DNA from: MWEH01 sp964392385
GTDB lineage: Bacteria; Bacillota; Clostridia; Christensenellales; DTU072
DNA: 7,268 bases
Direction: 5' to 3'
Assembly (NCBI GenBank): GCA_964392385.1
Contig: CAYMPR010000043.1
Span: 1-7,268, forward strand
The notes under the pieces were generated by a model. That model ran no database searches. It was not told the origin of the DNA and worked only from the letters and a program-made list of their open reading frames with translations. Shown here in pieces: positions 7,044-7,268 of the stretch. A program made the translations under genes and the position numbers. Positions within the stretch are counted from its first letter, which is position 1, and each line of letters starts with the position of its first letter.

Positions 7044-7268
7044 TTATATAGTAATTTTCCTCTCTGGAGCAATGTCAAGCGAGTAGACAGTATTTATGAA
7101 AACAACCTCTCTGCAATAATCTACATGGCCATTTAGAACGCTGCACAGGCAGAAATGGAACGAAGCGGCAATTTGCGAAAACCAACAAAAAAGACACACG
7201 ATGGGGGCTAGAGTATACGCTCCTTTTTCGTGTGGCTTGGTAGTAGGCAATAAGGATGCTCGTAAGAT
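7044..7268 (-). CDS. Partial minus-strand frame carrying repeat copy 2, unknown family
   Basis: The frame is open from the right window edge to a stop at 7044, 74 residues. It begins inside the repeat with LLPTTKPHEKGA and LAPIV, the peptide shared with copy 1, and continues with a Cys- and Phe-rich stretch and a tail ending PERKITI. Substitutions between the copies favour this frame: the codons for LAPIV differ only in third bases. Beyond the window the frame may continue, so its start is not seen. I do not recognise the protein. It is convergent with the GH130 gene, whose stop is 44 bases away. It may be a gene end, a decayed mobile-element gene, or a repeat with a chance open frame. Confidence 0.3.
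   Translation of the reverse strand: MLRASLLPTTKPHEKGAYTLAPIVCLFCWFSQIAASFHFCLCSVLNGHVDYCREVVFINTVYSLDIAPERKITI
7180..7268. repeat. Dispersed repeat, copy 2, cut by the right window edge
   Basis: This is the direct-orientation partner of 1608-1696, offset by 5572 bases. The inner 51 bases (7218-7268) differ from copy 1 at three positions only. The conserved part runs to the last base of the window, so the full repeat is probably longer. Confidence 0.85.
7204..7228 (+). terminator. Possible terminator after the GH130 gene
   Basis: GGGGC (7204-7208) can pair with GCTCC (7219-7223) through one G-U pair over a 10-base loop, followed by TTTTT. It is much weaker than the equivalent hairpin in repeat copy 1 and lies about 205 bases past the GH130 stop. 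Confidence 0.35.

Overview
The window looks like a piece of a low-GC Firmicutes chromosome, probably an uncultured gut-type member of the Clostridia. The reasons are AT-rich DNA, strong AAGGAG/AAGGGG ribosome binding sites, sigma-A promoters with an extended -10 (TGn), an ECF-type vitamin transporter subunit, and a large lipoprotein with BspA-type leucine-rich repeats and InlB B-repeats, a combination common in host-associated Clostridia. The standard code fits. The species cannot be named from the sequence.

Layout. Positions 2-370 hold the C-terminal third of a PfkB-family (ribokinase-like) kinase cut by the left edge. A promoter with two small palindromes (407-441) drives a two-gene operon: an ECF transporter S component (472-1026) and a GtrA-like membrane protein (1023-1556) that overlap by ATGA. 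The operon ends at an intrinsic terminator (1632-1656). A 495-base gap follows, with no convincing intact gene. It contains the first copy of a repeat (1608-1696) whose second copy is at the right edge of the window (7180-7268). Then come a 1270-residue lipoprotein (2052-5864) and a GH130 glycoside phosphorylase (6040-6999), each with its own promoter and all on the + strand.

Function. The kinase and ECF subunit suggest uptake or salvage of a small metabolite, substrate unknown. The lipoprotein should sit outside the cell on a lipid anchor and displays Ig-like, InlB and LRR modules followed by a C39-like (papain-fold) cysteine peptidase domain. The GH130 enzyme has no signal peptide and should act in the cytoplasm on beta-mannosides by phosphorolysis. 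No direct functional link between the lipoprotein and GH130 is visible.

The least expected signal is the repeat pair. The two copies are 48/51 identical over their inner part. Where they differ (1628-1696), 7 of 10 substitutions share one codon phase on the minus strand, including four successive silent changes in a conserved LAPIV peptide. That suggests a protein-coding or recently decayed minus-strand element, even though copy 1 also forms a good rho-independent terminator on the plus strand.
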